Source: Thermodesulfomicrobium sp. WS (lineage in GTDB: Bacteria; Desulfobacterota; Desulfovibrionia; Desulfovibrionales; Desulfomicrobiaceae). Taken from it: DNA of 64,000 nucleotides. Shown here in pieces: positions 1 through 10,041 of this stretch. Position 1 is the stretch's first letter, and the number at the start of each line of letters is the position of its first letter. Under the pieces are notes generated by a model. It saw only the letters and a list, made by a program, of their open reading frames with translations. It was not told the origin of the DNA and did not search any database. The position numbers and the translations under genes are program-made. The stretch is from assembly GCF_027925145.1 (NCBI RefSeq), contig NZ_AP027130.1, positions 310,001-374,000 of the forward strand, given 5' to 3'.

Positions 1-205
1 AGATGGGCTTCACCTGGGCAGGATCCAGGCCCGGCGGCAGTTCATCCTTGATGATGACGATCTGGCCAAAGCCGATGCCTTCCTCGGTCTTCACCAAGAC
101 CCAGTCGTGCACCGCCAGCACAAAAGGGGCGGAGGAAAAATAATAGATCATGCCCCCACGCTTGAAGGCCACACCCAAGTACCGTCCCATGGTCTCTTCC
201 GTCAT
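1..205 (-). CDS. ricT: RicT/PSP1-domain protein (partial, C-terminus outside the window)
   Basis: Only the first ~68 codons lie in the window; the gene runs off the left edge. The N-terminus reads MTEETMGRYLGVAFKRGG followed by IYYFSS, VHDWVLVKTEEGIGFGQIV and a DELPPGL stretch. This matches the opening of PSP1/RicT (YaaT) proteins, which have a GVxFKxGGxxYYF start and then a statement-like VxTExGxxxGxV strand. In Bacillus the family forms an Fe-S containing complex affecting RNase Y and competence; its role in deltaproteobacteria is not well defined. The ATG at 203-205 overlaps the stop of nfnB (TGA 202-204) in an ATGA arrangement, so it is the last visible gene of the recA-alaS-nfnAB unit. 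A second in-frame ATG lies five codons downstream. Confidence 0.75.
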   Translation of the reverse strand, partial: MTEETMGRYLGVAFKRGGMIYYFSSAPFVLAVHDWVLVKTEEGIGFGQIVIIKDELPPGLDPAQVKPI

Positions 206-1614
206 ACGAGCCCCAAACGCCGCGCGATTTCCTGCGCCGCCCGCCGCCCTGCGCCCATGGCCAAGACCACGGTGGCCGCACCGGTAACGATATCGCCGCC
301 GGCAAAGACCATGGGGATGGAGGTCTCCCCGGTTTCGGGATCGGTCACGATGTATCCCCAACGGTTCCGCGCCAGTTCTGGCGTGGCGCGCAGCAGCACC
401 GGATTGGGCCCGGTGCCGATGCCAATGATGCACAGGTCCGTGGGGAGGACTTCCGTGGTCCCGGTGGGGATGGGACGACGGCGCCCCGAGTCGTCCGGCT
501 CACCCAAAACCATGTGCTCCACCCGCAGACCCGCAAGCCAGCCCTTGCCGTCGCCCTCGAAGGCTACCGGGGCCACGAGCTCGCGCACCCGCACCCCTTC
601 TTCCACGGCATGTTCGAGCTCTTCCTGGCGGCAGGGCATCTCGGCCTGGGTACGGCGATAGACGATGGTGACCTCCAAGGCGCCCAGACGCAGGGCAGTG
701 CGGGCCGCGTCCATGGCCACGTTGCCGCCGCCGATGACCGTCACCCGCCGCCCCTGGGGCAAAGGGGTATCGGCCCGGGGAAATTCGTAGGCGCGCATGA
801 GATTGACCCGGGTCAGGTACTCGTTGGCGCTGTACACCCCAAGCAGGCTCTCCCCCGGGATTCCGGGAAATTGCGGCAGTCCCGCGCCGGTACCCACAAA
901 AACCGCTTGGTAGCCCCTCTCCAAGAGGGCGCGCAAACCGATGGTCTGGCCCACCACCCAATTGGTGCGGAACTCCACACCCAGACGGCGCAAATGTTCC
1001 ACCTCCGTGGCCACGATACGCTTGGGCAGCCGAAACTCCGGGATCCCGTACACCAAGACCCCGCCGATCTCATGCAGTCCCTCGAACACCGTCACCTGCG
1101 CCCCCAGGGCGGCGAGCAGCCCAGCCGCCGTGAGACTGCTGGGCCCGGAGCCCACACACGCCACCCGGACATCCCTTTGGGGCATGCGGCAATGGCTCGC
1201 CGCGGCGATGGCCGAGGCGCAGGCATCCGAGGTATAGTAGGCGTCGGCCACAAAGCGCTCCAGCCGGCCAATGGCGATGGGCTCGCCCGTGGGGGCGAGT
1301 TTGCACGCCCGCTCGCATTGCTTCTCCTGCGGGCATACCCGGCCGCACACCGCAGGCAGGCTGTTGGTGTGCCGGATGACCGCAAAAGCGCCTTCCACGT
1401 CCCCTTGGGCAAGGTGGGCGATAAAGCCCTTGCAATCCACCTCCACCGGGCACCCCGACTGGCAGGTGGGCTTTGTGCACTGCAAACAGCGACTGGCCTC
1501 GGCCATGGCCTGTTCGCGGGTGTAGCCCAAGGCCACCTCGTGGAAATTGCCCCGCCGCACCAAAGGGTCCTGCATGGGCATGGGGACGCGCGGACGGATC
1601 TTCCCTCTAGCCAT
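202..1614 (-). CDS. nfnB: NfnB / SudA-type NADPH oxidoreductase subunit (GltD-like flavoprotein)
   Basis: The 470-residue product has the GltD-like architecture of the large subunit of NADH-dependent ferredoxin:NADP+ oxidoreductase (Nfn), also called sulfide dehydrogenase alpha. The N-terminal Fe-S region shows CLQCTKPTCQSGCP (about residue 43) and CGRVCPQEKQCERAC (about 90) for two [4Fe-4S] clusters. An FAD Rossmann motif follows (VGSGPSSLTAAG, about 155) and then a second nucleotide fold (VIGGGNVAMDAARTA, about 293). It pairs with NfnA immediately upstream, overlapping it by 8 bp. Nfn interconverts reduced ferredoxin, NADH and NADPH by flavin-based bifurcation in the cytoplasm. The fused-order NfnA then NfnB arrangement argues against glutamate synthase beta, which would sit next to gltB. 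Confidence 0.9.
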   Translation of the reverse strand: MARGKIRPRVPMPMQDPLVRRGNFHEVALGYTREQAMAEASRCLQCTKPTCQSGCPVEVDCKGFIAHLAQGDVEGAFAVIRHTNSLPAVCGRVCPQEKQCERACKLAPTGEPIAIGRLERFVADAYYTSDACASAIAAASHCRMPQRDVRVACVGSGPSSLTAAGLLAALGAQVTVFEGLHEIGGVLVYGIPEFRLPKRIVATEVEHLRRLGVEFRTNWVVGQTIGLRALLERGYQAVFVGTGAGLPQFPGIPGESLLGVYSANEYLTRVNLMRAYEFPRADTPLPQGRRVTVIGGGNVAMDAARTALRLGALEVTIVYRRTQAEMPCRQEELEHAVEEGVRVRELVAPVAFEGDGKGWLAGLRVEHMVLGEPDDSGRRRPIPTGTTEVLPTDLCIIGIGTGPNPVLLRATPELARNRWGYIVTDPETGETSIPMVFAGGDIVTGAATVVLAMGAGRRAAQEIARRLGLV

Positions 1615-2436
1615 GACAAACCCCCAAGCATCCGTAGCTTTGACGCTCCTGGGGAACGAAGGCCGTCAGCCGGGCCGCCAACTCGTCGAAGTCCACGGCA
1701 TGCCCATCGAACTCCGGCCCATCCACGCAGGCAAAGCGGATCTCGCCGCCCACCCGCACCCGGCAGGCCCCGCACATGCCCATGCCATCCACCATGATGG
1801 AATTGAGGCTGACCACGGTCTTGATGCCCAAGGGCCGGGTGAGTTCGGCCACGGCGCGCATCATGGGCACCGGGCCCACCGCCACCACCTCGGCCACATC
1901 GGGATGAATCGCGAGATGCCGCCGCAAGGCATCGGTCACCAGCCCCCGCACCCCGCGGGAGCCGTCGTTGGTGGCCACCAGCACCTCGTGGCAGAAGCGG
2001 CCGAGTTCTTCCTCGAAGAGGAGGAGATCCGCCGAGCGCGCGCCGATGACCGCCGTGACCTGGTTGCCCACCTGGGCGTGCCCCTTGGCGATGTGATGCA
2101 TGGCGGCGATGCCGGTTCCCCCGCCCACACACACCACCTTGCCCACGCGCACCAGATGCGTGGCCTGCCCCAGCGGGCCGCACACGTCGAGGATTTCCTC
2201 GCCTTCCGAGAGCTGCGCCAACCGGGCGGTGGTGGTGCCCACCACCAAGAACACGATGGTGATGGTGCCTGCCGCTGCGTCCGCATCGGCAATGGTGAGC
2301 GGGATGCGCTCGCCCATGGGGTGCACGCGCAGGATGACGAAGTGTCCCGGCCGCGCGGCAGCGGCAATGGCTGGGGCATGGAGCACCATCTCCACCGTCT
2401 GCCCAGGGATGATGTCGCGACGATGTACAATGCGCG

Positions 2437-2440
<4 letters not shown>
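1607..2440 (-). CDS. nfnA: NfnA / SudB-type FAD/NAD-binding Fe-S subunit
   Basis: This 277-residue protein belongs to the ferredoxin-NADP reductase-like family (dihydroorotate dehydrogenase electron-transfer subunit type). An FAD-binding barrel ends near [10 protein letters not shown]. The NAD motifs CGPLG and [11 protein letters not shown] (about residue 105) follow. A C-terminal cysteine cluster, GMCGACRV with a later C in the [11 protein letters not shown] segment, would ligate a [2Fe-2S] cluster. It forms the small subunit of NfnAB. Its ATG overlaps the alaS stop by 4 bp and its end overlaps nfnB by 8 bp, so translation of the pair is probably coupled. In sulfate reducers NfnAB supplies NADPH or balances ferredoxin and NADH. 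Confidence 0.9.
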
Positions 2441-5073
<2,633 letters not shown>

Positions 5074-5076
5074 AGC

Positions 5077-6144
5077 TTATTCCCTCGACGATTCTTCCTC
5101 TTCCGCCTGAAGCTCGCCCGTTTCTGGCAGCGGCAAGCCCAAACGCGAAAGCAGGGCATGATGGATTTGGGTGCGCAAGGCCTCATTTTCCGCAAGCAGG
5201 GCGCGGGCATTCTCCTTGCCCTGCCCCAGACGCTCGGAGCCAAAGGCGTACCAAGCGCCGCTCTTGTCGATGATGCCGTGCTCCACTCCCAGGTCAATGA
5301 GCTCGCCCTCATGCGAGACGCCGGTGCCATAGAGGATATCGAATTCCGCCTCCCGGAAAGGTGGGGCCACTTTGTTCTTGGCCACCTTCACCCGCACCCG
5401 GTTGCCGTAGGATTCTTCCTTGTCCTTGAGGGTCTGGATGCGGCGCACATCCAGCCGCACCGAGGCGTAGAACTTGAGGGCGTTGCCGCCGGTGGTGGTC
5501 TCGGGGCTGCCATAGCCGGTGACGCCGATCTTCATGCGGAGTTGGTTGATGAAGATGAGCGCGGTACGCGACTTGTGGATGGTGCCCGTGAGCTTGCGCA
5601 TGGCATGCGACATGAGCCGGGCCTGGCCGCCCACCTGGGACTCGCCCATGGTGCCTTCGAGCTCGGCCTGGGGGATGAGCGCCGCCACCGAGTCCACCAC
5701 CACTACGTCCACGGCGCCGGAGCGCACCAGCATATCCGCAATCTCCAGGGCCTGCTCGCCGTAGTCGGGCTGAGAAATGAGCAGATCGTCGGTGCGCACC
5801 CCCAGGCGGCGGGCATAGTTGACGTCCAGGGCGTGCTCGGCGTCGATGAAGGCGGCAATTCCTCCCTGACGCTGGGCCTGGGCGATGACGTGCAGGGCCA
5901 AGGTGGTCTTGCCCGAGGACTCGGGGCCGTAGATCTCCGTCACCCGGCCTTTGGGGATGCCACCCACCCCCAAGGCCAAATCCAAGGCAATGGAACCCGT
6001 AGGAATAACCGCGATGGGTTGGTGACTCTCTTCCGACAGGCGCATGACCGAGCCTTGGCCATAGCGCCGTTCAATGGTGGCCAGCGCCGTGGCCAACGCT
6101 TCGCGCCGGGCGTCTTCCGCAGACAGCTTGGGGGGTCGGGCCAT
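5077..6144 (-). CDS. recA: RecA recombinase
   Basis: RecA is the strand-exchange ATPase and SOS co-protease. The Walker A motif GPESSGKTT lies at about residues 73-81. The core also shows [16 protein letters not shown] and the L2-loop region [11 protein letters not shown] with [15 protein letters not shown] chose the ATG at 6144 (MARPPKLS) because GGAGGA lies 5 nt upstream. The frame is open further upstream, but that stretch looks non-coding. The product is 355 residues, normal for the family, with an acidic C-terminal tail ([12 protein letters not shown]). It is the promoter-proximal gene of recA-alaS-nfnAB-ricT. The AT-rich 177-bp divergent gap up to 6321 must hold its promoter; I could not identify a convincing LexA box there. 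Confidence 0.97.
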   Translation of the reverse strand: MARPPKLSAEDARREALATALATIERRYGQGSVMRLSEESHQPIAVIPTGSIALDLALGVGGIPKGRVTEIYGPESSGKTTLALHVIAQAQRQGGIAAFIDAEHALDVNYARRLGVRTDDLLISQPDYGEQALEIADMLVRSGAVDVVVVDSVAALIPQAELEGTMGESQVGGQARLMSHAMRKLTGTIHKSRTALIFINQLRMKIGVTGYGSPETTTGGNALKFYASVRLDVRRIQTLKDKEESYGNRVRVKVAKNKVAPPFREAEFDILYGTGVSHEGELIDLGVEHGIIDKSGAWYAFGSERLGQGKENARALLAENEALRTQIHHALLSRLGLPLPETGELQAEEEESSRE

Positions 6145-6321
6145 GGTTTCCTCCGCAACAATTCGATACGTCACAAGAAAAGGGCTTGATAGCCCAAGGC
6201 CCTGCAAAGGGCAAATGCGGCAATTTACGTCAATTATCTAAAATTACTTGGCTTTCAAGCTGATTCCAAAAGTCTGATTTTCGCCTTGCCAAAATCCACA
6301 ACCTATGCCTAGCCGCGCCCC

Positions 6322-7371
6322 ATGCCGACCTATCATGCCCTTTCGCTCTTTTCCGGCGGGCTGGACAGCATCCTTGCCACCCGCATGGTGATGGCCCAAG
6401 GCCTTTCGGTCTTGGGGCTCCATTTCGTGTCTCCGTTTTTTGGCAAACCCCAGGCTGTTGCCGCCTGGGAGCGCGACTACGGCGTCACCCTCGAGGTGAT
6501 CGACATCGGGCAGGCGTTCGTGGACATGCTCGCCGCCAGGCCCGCCCACGGTCTGGGCAAGACCCTCAACCCCTGTGTGGACTGCAAGATCCTCATGCTC
6601 CGCCAGGCCCGCGCGCTGCTCTCCCACTTCGGGGCGCAGTTTCTCGTCTCCGGCGAGGTGCTCGGCCAGCGCCCCATGTCCCAACGGGAAGACACCTTGA
6701 ACGCCATCCGCAACGATGCCGGCGTGCGCGACCTCTTGCTGCGGCCATTGTGCGCCAAGCTGCTGCCGCCCACGCCCATGGAGGAGTCCGGCATGGTGGA
6801 CCGTGAACGCCTGGGCGCTATCCACGGCCGCGGCCGCAAGGCCCAACTGGAGCTGGCCCGGGCCATGGGGATCTCCCGCATCCCGGCCCAAGGGGGCGGA
6901 TGCCGACTCACGGAAAAGGAATCGGCCCGGCGCTACTGGCCGCTTCTGCAATTTGCCGCACTGCGGGCCGAGGATTTTCACCTCGCCAATGTGGGACGGC
7001 AGCTCTGGCATGGCCGCCACTGGCTGGTGCTTTCCCGCAGCGAGCGCGACGGCCAGGTGCTCTGCTCGCTGCGCCGCCCTGGAGACCTGGTTTTTCAGCT
7101 GGAACAATTCCCCGGACCCACGGGCATCGCCCGGCCGCTTCCCGGGGCCGTGTGGGACGTCGCCACCGTGCGGCAGGCCGCGGCGACGTTGGCCCACTTC
7201 GCCCCCAAGGCCCGGGCCGCTGGCGGGGCGATCCGGGTGCGCGTGGAGAACGACCATAGCCAACACACCGTGGAGGTGCTTCCGGCCTGCTTCTTCGAGA
7301 AGCCCCCTGCCTGGGAAGACATCCGGGAAGCAAAGGCGCAATGGATGGAAGATTCCTCGCCAGCGCGCTGA
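6322..7371 (+). CDS. PP-loop ATPase, probable tRNA-thiolation type (MnmA/ThiI-like)
   Basis: The protein has 349 residues. It begins MPTYHALSLFSGGLDS, with a PP-loop (SGGLDS, residues 11-16) characteristic of ATP-pyrophosphatases that adenylate tRNA bases. A conserved NPCVDCKI segment (about residue 90) provides a CxxC-type cysteine pair as in MnmA-like enzymes. The C-terminal third is not an MnmA barrel; it resembles the extra domain of deltaproteobacterial proteins annotated as tRNA thiouridylase-like. The likely role is tRNA sulfur modification, but substrate and position are unknown. It is divergent from recA, and TatD/TcdA (another tRNA enzyme) follow on the same strand. Confidence 0.7.
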   Translation: MPTYHALSLFSGGLDSILATRMVMAQGLSVLGLHFVSPFFGKPQAVAAWERDYGVTLEVIDIGQAFVDMLAARPAHGLGKTLNPCVDCKILMLRQARALLSHFGAQFLVSGEVLGQRPMSQREDTLNAIRNDAGVRDLLLRPLCAKLLPPTPMEESGMVDRERLGAIHGRGRKAQLELARAMGISRIPAQGGGCRLTEKESARRYWPLLQFAALRAEDFHLANVGRQLWHGRHWLVLSRSERDGQVLCSLRRPGDLVFQLEQFPGPTGIARPLPGAVWDVATVRQAAATLAHFAPKARAAGGAIRVRVENDHSQHTVEVLPACFFEKPPAWEDIREAKAQWMEDSSPAR

Positions 7372-7404
7372 CCTCACGAGAGGCTCGGCGCGCTGCTCGC
7401 TTGC

Positions 7405-7551
7405 TTAGGGTTTCCGCTGCGATTTCTTGGGCGGCTGCCACCGGCAGCTGGACGAAGCCGGGCCTCAGCCCATACCGATCTTGGGCAGGACGAAGCGGGC
7501 AATGAGCACCCAAACCACCACCAGCAGTACTCCGGTAACGAGTTCTCCCAT
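7405..7551 (-). CDS. Candidate small membrane selenoprotein (UGA at codon 29 read as Sec)
   Basis: An ATG at 7551-7549 is preceded by AAGGAG at a 6-nt spacing. It opens a short frame MGELVTGVLLVVVWVLIARF then VLPKIGMG, a single membrane segment, ending at an in-frame TGA (7467-7465). Translation past the TGA gives U-GPASSSCRWQPPKKSQRKP and a TAA at 7407-7405, for 48 residues in all. The result is a TM helix, a LPKIGMG-U turn, a cysteine seven residues later and a basic Pro/Lys/Arg tail. A perfect hairpin with a GGU loop lies 22 nt after the UGA, as a bacterial SECIS should. If the TGA is a real stop, the product is a 28-residue membrane peptide; the strong ribosome site supports translation either way. 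The gene is antisense to the gap between the PP-loop gene and tatD. Confidence 0.55.
7434..7448 (-). promoter_or_regulatory. SECIS-like hairpin downstream of the in-frame UGA
   Basis: On the minus strand the sequence GCTGCC-GGT-GGCAGC forms a perfect 6-bp stem with a GGU apical loop. The loop begins 22 nt after the UGA at 7467-7465; in E. coli fdhF the equivalent GGUC loop begins 18 nt after UGA. Bacterial SECIS elements need a short stem with a G/U-containing apical loop inside the coding region at about this distance, and this one fits. A stem this short can arise by chance in GC-rich DNA. Confidence 0.5.
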
Positions 7552-8389
7552 GACAGACTCCTTGGTTTCTTCTTCCCATGAGGACGAATGGGCCCTGCGT
7601 CAAGGAGCTCCGTACCTGATAGACGCCCATTGCCATCTTCAGGACGGCCATCTGCGCGCCGATATCGCTGGAGTCATTGCCCGTGCCCGCGCCGCAGGGG
7701 TGCACTGCCTGGTGTGCAATAGCGACCACCAAGGCGATTGGGACCTCATCCTCCGCCTGGCGGAAACATACCCCGAGGTCATCCCGAGTCTGGGCGTGCA
7801 CCCCTGGTTCGTGGCCCAGTGTGGTCGAAGGTGGCTTTGGCGCCTGGAGGCCTTGGTGGCCGCCTATCCGGTGGCCATCGGTGAGATTGGGCTCGATCGC
7901 CAGGTGGAGGAGCGCAACGACGGCCTCCAGGAGGAGGTGTTTCTCGCGCAAATGGAGCTCGCCGCCCGCTACGACCGGCCGGTGTCCATCCATTGCCGCA
8001 AGGCCTTCGGCCGCTTGGTGGAGCTCACGTCTGGGCTCTCCCAGCGGCCGCGGCGCATGATGCTCCACGCCTACTGCGGCTCCCACGAAATGGTGCCGGT
8101 GTTCGAAAAGCTTGGATTCTACCTCTCGGTGGCCGGGTCCGTCACCTGGCCGAAGAACCGCAAAACCCGCACCGCGGCACAGCGCATCTCCGCCGAGCGC
8201 CTCCTGGTGGAGACCGACAGCCCGGCCATCGCCCCGGCAGGAGTGCCCTACGAGCGCAACGAACCCGCCTATCTGCCGATGATCGTCCAGGAACTGGCCC
8301 GGCTCCGCGGGGAGGATCCTGTGGATCTGGCCCGGACCACCACGGCCACGGCCCTGGATTTCTTCAACCTCATAAGGCCCGCAGCATGA
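7550..8389 (+). CDS. TatD-family metal-dependent deoxyribonuclease/hydrolase
   Basis: This is a TatD-type TIM-barrel hydrolase. The metal ligands DAHCH open the barrel, followed by GVHPW, AIGEIGLDR, the PVSIHCRKAF histidine, the MLHAYCGS histidine and VETDSPAIAP aspartate motifs. TatD enzymes act as 3'-5' exonucleases on DNA or RNA; substrates of individual members vary. The start is uncertain: the frame is open from 7427, and the ATG at 7550 lacks a good ribosome site and shares its CATG with the oppositely oriented small gene. A non-ATG start between 7562 and 7618 is possible, since homology begins only at YLIDAHCH. It overlaps tcdA by 4 bp (ATGA). Confidence 0.9.
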   Translation: MTDSLVSSSHEDEWALRQGAPYLIDAHCHLQDGHLRADIAGVIARARAAGVHCLVCNSDHQGDWDLILRLAETYPEVIPSLGVHPWFVAQCGRRWLWRLEALVAAYPVAIGEIGLDRQVEERNDGLQEEVFLAQMELAARYDRPVSIHCRKAFGRLVELTSGLSQRPRRMMLHAYCGSHEMVPVFEKLGFYLSVAGSVTWPKNRKTRTAAQRISAERLLVETDSPAIAPAGVPYERNEPAYLPMIVQELARLRGEDPVDLARTTTATALDFFNLIRPAA

Positions 8390-9150
8390 ATCCCGCGTCG
8401 CTTGCACCTTTTGCCCGCACCCTGCAGCTCATCGGCCCCAGCGCCATGGAGCGCCTGAGCCGCGCCCGCGTGGCGGTGGTGGGTCTTGGGGCAGTGGGGT
8501 CCTACGCCACCGAGGCCCTGGCCCGCACCGGCATCGGCGAGCTCCATCTCTTCGACCACGACGTGGTGGGAGAGAGCAACCGCAACCGCCAGCTCTTCGC
8601 CCTCTCCTCTACCCTCGGCCAGCCCAAGGCGGAGGTGGCCCGGCAGCGCGTGCTCGACATCAACCCCCATTGCCGGGTCGTGGCGCGCCAGGAGTTCGTC
8701 GCCCCCCAGGAGGTGGCCAGCCTGCTCGATCCCACCTGGGACGCTCTGGTGGACGCCATCGACGGAGTCAACGCCAAGGTGCACCTCATCGCCGCTGCGG
8801 TGCGCGCCGGCATCCCGGTGGTCTCCAGTATGGGGGCCGCGGCCAAGCTGGATCCCTCCCAAATCACCACCGCGGACCTCGCCCGCACCCGGGTGTGCCC
8901 CTTGGCCCAGGTGCTGCGCAAACGCCTGCGCCGCTTAGGGATTACCAGCGGCGTGCGCTGCGTCTTTTCCCTGGAGCCGCCCCAAAACACCAACCCCCCG
9001 CTTTTGGGCGAGACCCCTGAACAGGGGGTCTGCGGCCGGCCCCGGGAACCGCTTGGCTCCATCTCCTACCTCACGGGGATGTTCGGGCTCATGGCCGCGG
9101 CCGAGGTGATCCGCATCCTCGTGCCGGAGATCTTTCCCGTCCGAAAATGA
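8386..9150 (+). CDS. tcdA: TcdA-like tRNA threonylcarbamoyladenosine dehydratase
   Basis: The 254-residue product belongs to the ThiF/MoeB/E1-like ATPase family. It shows the nucleotide motif VVGLGAVGSYATEALARTGIG (about residue 30), DHDVVGESNRNRQ, VDAIDGVNAKVHLI and GAAAKLDPSQ, all typical of TcdA (CsdL/YgdL). TcdA cyclises t6A37 in tRNA to ct6A using ATP. The ATG overlaps the tatD stop (ATGA), so the two are co-translated. Adjacency to a PP-loop gene suggests a small tRNA-modification neighbourhood. The gene ends 20 bp before a convergent hairpin. Confidence 0.9.
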   Translation: MNPASLAPFARTLQLIGPSAMERLSRARVAVVGLGAVGSYATEALARTGIGELHLFDHDVVGESNRNRQLFALSSTLGQPKAEVARQRVLDINPHCRVVARQEFVAPQEVASLLDPTWDALVDAIDGVNAKVHLIAAAVRAGIPVVSSMGAAAKLDPSQITTADLARTRVCPLAQVLRKRLRRLGITSGVRCVFSLEPPQNTNPPLLGETPEQGVCGRPREPLGSISYLTGMFGLMAAAEVIRILVPEIFPVRK

Positions 9151-9169
9151 GGATCACCCCCCAGAGAAG

Positions 9170-9198
9170 ACAACGCGCGACACCCGGCCGCGCGTTGT
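9170..9198. terminator. Inverted repeat between convergent genes (terminator-like)
   Basis: ACAACGCGCG (9170-9179) and CGCGCGTTGT (9189-9198) form a perfect 10-bp stem with a 9-nt loop, between the ends of tcdA (+) and the nitroreductase (-). There is no strong U-run on either strand, so it may be a weak bidirectional terminator or an mRNA 3'-end stabiliser. Confidence 0.55.
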
Positions 9199-9223
9199 GC
9201 GCAAAACCCCTCGCGCCCAGGCG

Positions 9224-9835
9224 CTACTTTGCCGCATCCTGCGACCACGCCCCTTGGAACCAGAGCTCCGCCAACGGCTTGCGTCCTGAAGGCACTTCCC
9301 AGTCCACGTACGGCTTGGGCAGTTTTTCCCTGACGTCCAGCACGCCGATGGCAAAGCCGGCCACGACCTCGAAACGCTCGCGGTCGATACCCAGGGTGGC
9401 ATAGATCTCGTCCTTTTTGATGCCCGCCATGCCGTGGGTGTAGAGCCCCAGGCGCCGCGCCTGCAGCGTCAGGGACATCCAGGCCGAGCCGCAATCGAAC
9501 ACCGCCCAGTCATTGGGTTTGTCGTTGTGGGTGAAATGGCGCTTGGCCACGATGAAGCCAAGGACTGCGGCGTTCTTGGCCCATTTCTGGTTGGCCTCCA
9601 CCAACAGGCCAAGGAAGGTGTCGAAGGTCTCCGGAGTGGAGGTCACAAAGCGCCACGGCTGCTCGTTGTAGGCCGAGGGCGCAAAGCGGGCGGCGTCGAA
9701 GATGCGGGTCAGATCCTCCTCGGCAATGGTGGTCTTCACGAACGACCGCGGCGACCAGCGGCCAGGAAACATGGGATCCACCCCAGGAAAGGGGTCACGC
9801 TTGCTGAAGTCCGGCGTATACGCAGAAGGGTACAT
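9224..9835 (-). CDS. Nitroreductase-family FMN oxidoreductase
   Basis: The 203-residue protein has the nitroreductase N-terminus RWSPRSFVKTTI followed by the conserved AARFAPSAYNEQPWRFV motif that contacts FMN. DCGSAWMSLTLQARRLGLYTHGMAGI (split here: DCGSAWMSLTL, then RRLGLYTHGMAGI) and a GFAIGV strand follow. Such enzymes are cytosolic, usually dimeric, and reduce quinones, nitro-compounds or flavins with NAD(P)H. I chose the ATG at 9835 because GGAG lies 8 nt upstream and the family N-terminus follows directly. The frame is open further upstream, but that region is compositionally intergenic. It is monocistronic as far as seen. Confidence 0.88.
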   Translation of the reverse strand: MYPSAYTPDFSKRDPFPGVDPMFPGRWSPRSFVKTTIAEEDLTRIFDAARFAPSAYNEQPWRFVTSTPETFDTFLGLLVEANQKWAKNAAVLGFIVAKRHFTHNDKPNDWAVFDCGSAWMSLTLQARRLGLYTHGMAGIKKDEIYATLGIDRERFEVVAGFAIGVLDVREKLPKPYVDWEVPSGRKPLAELWFQGAWSQDAAK

Positions 9836-9904
9836 CGGTTGACTCCGTGCGGTTTGAGGTTGTTCGATGTTCCCCCACCGTAGCCGCACGCGCGTTTTTG
9901 TCAA

Positions 9905-9975
9905 CGAGCTGCGCGGGAAAAACCAGCTCGCGGCCTTGGGTAGCGACGACACCGTAAGACAGCGCAGCGCTGTCT
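9905..9975. promoter_or_regulatory. Two inverted repeats in the nitroreductase / M16 protease divergent region
   Basis: In the 206-bp divergent gap, CGAGCTG (9905-9911) pairs with CAGCTCG (9924-9930) across an A-rich loop. AGACAGCG-CAG-CGCTGTCT (9957-9975) is a perfect 8-bp inverted repeat with a 3-nt centre. The second has the size of a repressor operator and lies about 65 bp before the M16 protease start. No regulator can be named, and no clear -35/-10 pair stands out. Confidence 0.3.
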
Positions 9976-10041
9976 CGACCTTGACGGGCTGCGCGTGGAC
10001 ACTATGCACGTTCTCATCCCACCCCAATCAAGGAGCACTCC

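Noticed and set aside
42-305. Short minus-strand frame overlapping ricT/nfnB
   Set aside because: Out of frame with both; low-complexity shadow sequence.
6145-6321. SOS (LexA) box upstream of recA
   Set aside because: The gap is AT-rich and certainly holds promoters, but I could not find a convincing conserved dyad.
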